Below are positions 20,502 to 22,869 of a stretch of DNA of 22,869 nt, in pieces. A program made the position numbers and the translations under genes. Source of the DNA: Nitrospinota bacterium (GTDB taxonomy: Bacteria; JADFOP01; DATKYB01). The stretch covers positions 1 through 22,869 of the forward strand of contig DATKYB010000061.1 in assembly GCA_035528715.1 (NCBI GenBank), read 5' to 3'. A model generated the notes under the pieces. That model worked only from the letters and a program-made list of their open reading frames with translations, did not search any database and was not told the DNA's origin. Positions within the stretch are counted from its first letter, which is position 1; every line of letters begins with the position of its first letter.

Positions 20502-22295
20502 TCATTTATTATGCAAGAATTGAAAAAGGGTCTCTGCATCCCTTTTGCTTATACCCTTAACATTTATTAACTCATCTAAACTCGCTTCCCTAATCCTCTT
20601 CAAGCTTCCAAAATGGGAGAGGAGGCCTCTCTTTTTCTTGATACCTATACCAGGCACTCTATCTAATAGAGAGCCAAAAGTTTCTTTTCTTCTCTTTTTT
20701 TTATGATAGGTTATGGCGAATCTATGGGCCTCATCCCTTATTCGCTGAAGCAGAAAGAGCAAGGGGCCCTTTAGTCGGATAGGGTTTTTTCTGTTCGGTT
20801 TATATAAATCATCTCTTTTATCCTCACCCTTTGCCATGCTTATGATATCAGGCTCTTCTATTTCTAATTCTTTTAAGACAGAAGAGGTAACATTGAGCTG
20901 GCCCTTCCCACCATCAATGAGAATAAGGTCAGGAAAGCCCTTCTCTTTTAATGCTTTTTTATAACGTCTCAATAAGACTTCTCTCATCATGCCGTAGTCA
21001 TCTCTCCCTTTAATCCACTTTATACTGTATCGACGATAATGGTCCTTATCCGCAACCCCATCCCTGAATGTCACCATTGAACCAACAGCACTTTTTCCAC
21101 TGATATTAGATATATCAAATGCCTCGATAACTCTCGGCAGGTTTTTGAGACTGAGCCTTTTTTGCAGTTCCCTTAACAGTTCATCCTTTCCCTCAATCTT
21201 TTCTTTTGCCTTTTCTAAGAAGATCTTTGCGTTCTTATTTGCCAAAAGGACCATATCCCTCTTTTTCCCTCTTTTGGGACACAAAATCTGTATCCTCTCT
21301 CCCTTTTTTTCTGAGAGGAGCTCGGAGAGGAGATCGATATTAGTAATCTCAACGGGCAAGAGGATCTCCTTTGGAATGAACTTCTCTGATGAGTAATATT
21401 GATTGATATAGGAGCTAAGTATCTCTTCATCAGGTAATATCTGTCCTGAAAAGAGGTCTCCTTTTCCCCCTTCGAGCCTTCCATCGCGGACATAAAGTCT
21501 CTGAATGGCTAAACGATCCCCTTCTCGAAAATAGCCAAATATATCCTGGTTAGTGAATTGATATGAGGTTATCTTCTGTGCTTCCAGGGTTGCTTCAATC
21601 GCCTTTATCTTATTATATATCCTACCAGCCTCCTCAAACCTAAGGTTATCTGATTTCTTTTTCATTTCTTTCTTTAGGTCCCATAGAAGCTCCTCATTCT
21701 TCCCCTGGAGAAAAAGGATTACCTCACCTACTACCCTTTTATACTCACTTTCAGTAACCATTCCATTGATGCATGGTGCCATACATCTCTGTATCTGATA
21801 ATAGAAGCATGGCCTTTCCCTGTTTCTAAAGACCCTCTCTTTGCATGTGCAGATAGGGAATATCGTATGAATCGTTCTTATGGTCTTTCTGACAGATTGA
21901 CTTGATGAATACGGACCAAAGTAAAGAGCCCCATCTTTGAGCGGTCTTCTCACAATGGTTAATCTTGGATATTTATCCTTGATTCCCAGCCTAAGACTCA
22001 CAAAGGTCTTGTCATCTTTAAATCTCACATTATAACGTGGCTTATATCTCTTAATCAGGTTATTCTCAAGGATGAGCGCCTCCTTTTCTGTATCCGTAAC
22101 AATAAAATCGATATCATCCAATTTTGAGACAAGAAATCTGGTAAAGTATCTGGTATCCCCTCTTTGTCTGAAATAGGAATTGACCCTGTTCTTCAGATTA
22201 TTCGCCTTGCCCACATAGATAACCCGACCAGACCTATTTTTCATAAGATAAACCCCAGGTTCTCTAGGGAAACCCTTTATCTTTGTTAAATCCAT
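20502..22295 (-). CDS. uvrC: Excinuclease ABC subunit C (UvrC)
   Basis: UvrC cuts damaged DNA on both sides of a lesion after UvrB loads. This 597-aa product is near full family length. The N-terminal GIY-YIG nuclease is visible as PREPGVYLMKNRSGRVIYVGKANNLKNR. Cysteines of the Fe-S region follow in FPICTCKERVF and ERPCFYYQIQRCMAPC. A UVR-type helical pair (LKKEMKKKSDNLRFEEAGRIYNKIKAIE) contacts UvrB, then the RNase H-like endonuclease half carries EAFDISNISGKSAVGSMV and PDLILIDGGKGQLN. Two helix-hairpin-helix motifs close the protein (LLDRVPGIGIKKKRGLLSHFG and LINVKGISKRDAETL). It starts 12 nt after the uvrB stop, so the two are probably co-transcribed. Confidence 0.96.
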   Translation of the reverse strand: MDLTKIKGFPREPGVYLMKNRSGRVIYVGKANNLKNRVNSYFRQRGDTRYFTRFLVSKLDDIDFIVTDTEKEALILENNLIKRYKPRYNVRFKDDKTFVSLRLGIKDKYPRLTIVRRPLKDGALYFGPYSSSQSVRKTIRTIHTIFPICTCKERVFRNRERPCFYYQIQRCMAPCINGMVTESEYKRVVGEVILFLQGKNEELLWDLKKEMKKKSDNLRFEEAGRIYNKIKAIEATLEAQKITSYQFTNQDIFGYFREGDRLAIQRLYVRDGRLEGGKGDLFSGQILPDEEILSSYINQYYSSEKFIPKEILLPVEITNIDLLSELLSEKKGERIQILCPKRGKKRDMVLLANKNAKIFLEKAKEKIEGKDELLRELQKRLSLKNLPRVIEAFDISNISGKSAVGSMVTFRDGVADKDHYRRYSIKWIKGRDDYGMMREVLLRRYKKALKEKGFPDLILIDGGKGQLNVTSSVLKELEIEEPDIISMAKGEDKRDDLYKPNRKNPIRLKGPLLFLLQRIRDEAHRFAITYHKKKRRKETFGSLLDRVPGIGIKKKRGLLSHFGSLKRIREASLDELINVKGISKRDAETLFQFLHNK

Positions 22296-22307
22296 AAAGA
22301 CCTCTTT

Positions 22308-22869
22308 TTACTTTCCAAGGAGCTCTAGTTCTCTCTCCTCAAGATCAAATATTCTATCTCGAAGCTCTGCTGCCCGCTCAAAATCGTACTGCTCCGCTGC
22401 CTCCTTCATCTCTTTTTTTAGCTGCCCTATCTTCTTTGATATATCCTTTATGGTAAGATATTCCTCCAAAGGCTCTTCTGCAATCGGAACAGTAACATAG
22501 TCCGCCTCGTATATAGAACTGAGGATATCGCTTATCGATTTAACCACACTCTCTGGCGTAATATTGTTCTTCTTATTAAATCTCTTCTGAATCTTTCTTC
22601 GCCTGTTCGTCTCAAAAACCGCCCTATCCAGAGAACCTGTCATGAGGGCAGCATACATCAGCACCTTTCCATTAATGTTTCTGGCTGCCCTTCCAATGGT
22701 CTGGATAAGAGAACGTTCTGAACGGAGAAAACCTTCCTTGTCTGCATCCAGGATGGCTACGAGGGAGACCTCTGGTATATCCAGACCTTCTCTTAAGAGA
22801 TTGATGCCGATCAGGCAGTCAAACTTCCCCAGCCTTAAATTCCTTATGATTTCAGTCCTCTCTAAAGTA
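22308..22869 (-). CDS. uvrB: Excinuclease ABC subunit B (UvrB), C-terminal part, cut by window edge
   Basis: The minus-strand frame runs in from the right edge and ends at 22308; about 187 codons are visible. It contains the end of the helicase core, including [39 protein letters not shown] and [20 protein letters not shown], followed by [20 protein letters not shown]. The C-terminal UVR domain is [20 protein letters not shown], which binds UvrC. Helicase motifs V and VI are intact. The internal ATG at 22664 is not a start, since the conserved helicase sequence continues upstream of it. The uvrC gene follows 12 nt downstream. UvrB verifies DNA damage in nucleotide excision repair. Confidence 0.95.
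   Translation of the reverse strand, partial: TLERTEIIRNLRLGKFDCLIGINLLREGLDIPEVSLVAILDADKEGFLRSERSLIQTIGRAARNINGKVLMYAALMTGSLDRAVFETNRRRKIQKRFNKKNNITPESVVKSISDILSSIYEADYVTVPIAEEPLEEYLTIKDISKKIGQLKKEMKEAAEQYDFERAAELRDRIFDLEERELELLGK

Noticed and set aside
22308-22664. A 118-aa separate gene starting at the internal ATG at 22664
   Set aside because: Conserved UvrB helicase sequence continues upstream to the window edge in the same frame, so this is the tail of uvrB.
1-22869. CRISPR array, tRNA, insertion sequence or prophage
   Set aside because: Reading through the intergenic regions showed no regularly spaced repeats, no cloverleaf, no transposase or integrase motif and no terminal inverted repeats.

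Overview
The window looks like a chromosomal segment of a Gram-negative, probably anaerobic, AT-rich bacterium. The signs are two lipoproteins, a signal-peptide beta-barrel protein, a MacA-type periplasmic adaptor, a tungsten/molybdenum aldehyde ferredoxin oxidoreductase and many Fe-S/flavin subunits. Gene content and style fit Desulfobacterota (deltaproteobacteria) or a related deep-branching or candidate phylum. No rRNA or taxonomic marker is present to settle this, so the placement is inference. I found no tRNA, rRNA, CRISPR array, insertion sequence or phage gene.

Layout. 1-890: the 5' part of an aldo/keto reductase gene (minus, cut by the window edge), divergent from an unrecognised 114-aa protein. 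959-5380: a minus-strand export operon in the order adaptor, ATPase, permease, permease (MacA/MacB type), with a good sigma70-like promoter at 5428-5456. 5567-8684: a membrane-anchored methyltransferase, a divergent PilZ protein and an aldehyde ferredoxin oxidoreductase. 8891-10713: a polysaccharide-deacetylase-fold protein that has lost its metal ligands, paired with an O-methyltransferase, ending in a terminator-like hairpin. 10762-13083: a half-size ArsP-like permease divergent from a full-length malic enzyme. 13163-13816: an outer-membrane beta-barrel protein. 13931-17261: five tightly coupled minus-strand genes for a multi-subunit flavin/Fe-S dehydrogenase of the HcnABC / proline dehydrogenase / sarcosine oxidase type. 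17478-18464: a divergent EamA-family transporter. 18465-18783: a gene-free AT-rich stretch with DnaA-box-like 9-mers. 18784-19505: a TPR lipoprotein and a small coiled-coil protein. 19509-20396: a lipoprotein with two SPOR repeats. 20502-22869: uvrC and the 3' part of uvrB.

How the genes work together. The clearest functional unit is the 13931-17261 cluster. Its DAO-type flavoprotein should oxidise an amine or amino acid, and electrons would pass through the second FAD subunit and the 2Fe-2S, BFD-type and 4Fe-4S subunits to a ferredoxin or quinone acceptor. The substrate cannot be read from sequence; the divergent EamA permease may move the substrate or product. The MacA-like adaptor, ATPase and two different FtsX permeases would form an inner-membrane pump whose outer-membrane partner is not in the window. 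UvrB and UvrC act together in nucleotide excision repair.

Most worth a second look: the DnaA-box-like cluster at 18564-18748, the deacetylase-fold protein without metal ligands next to a methyltransferase, the five-gene dehydrogenase with its split HcnB-like subunit, the half-size ArsP permease, the GC-rich ATPase/permease part of the export operon, and an unexplained two-stem inverted repeat at 17397-17435.
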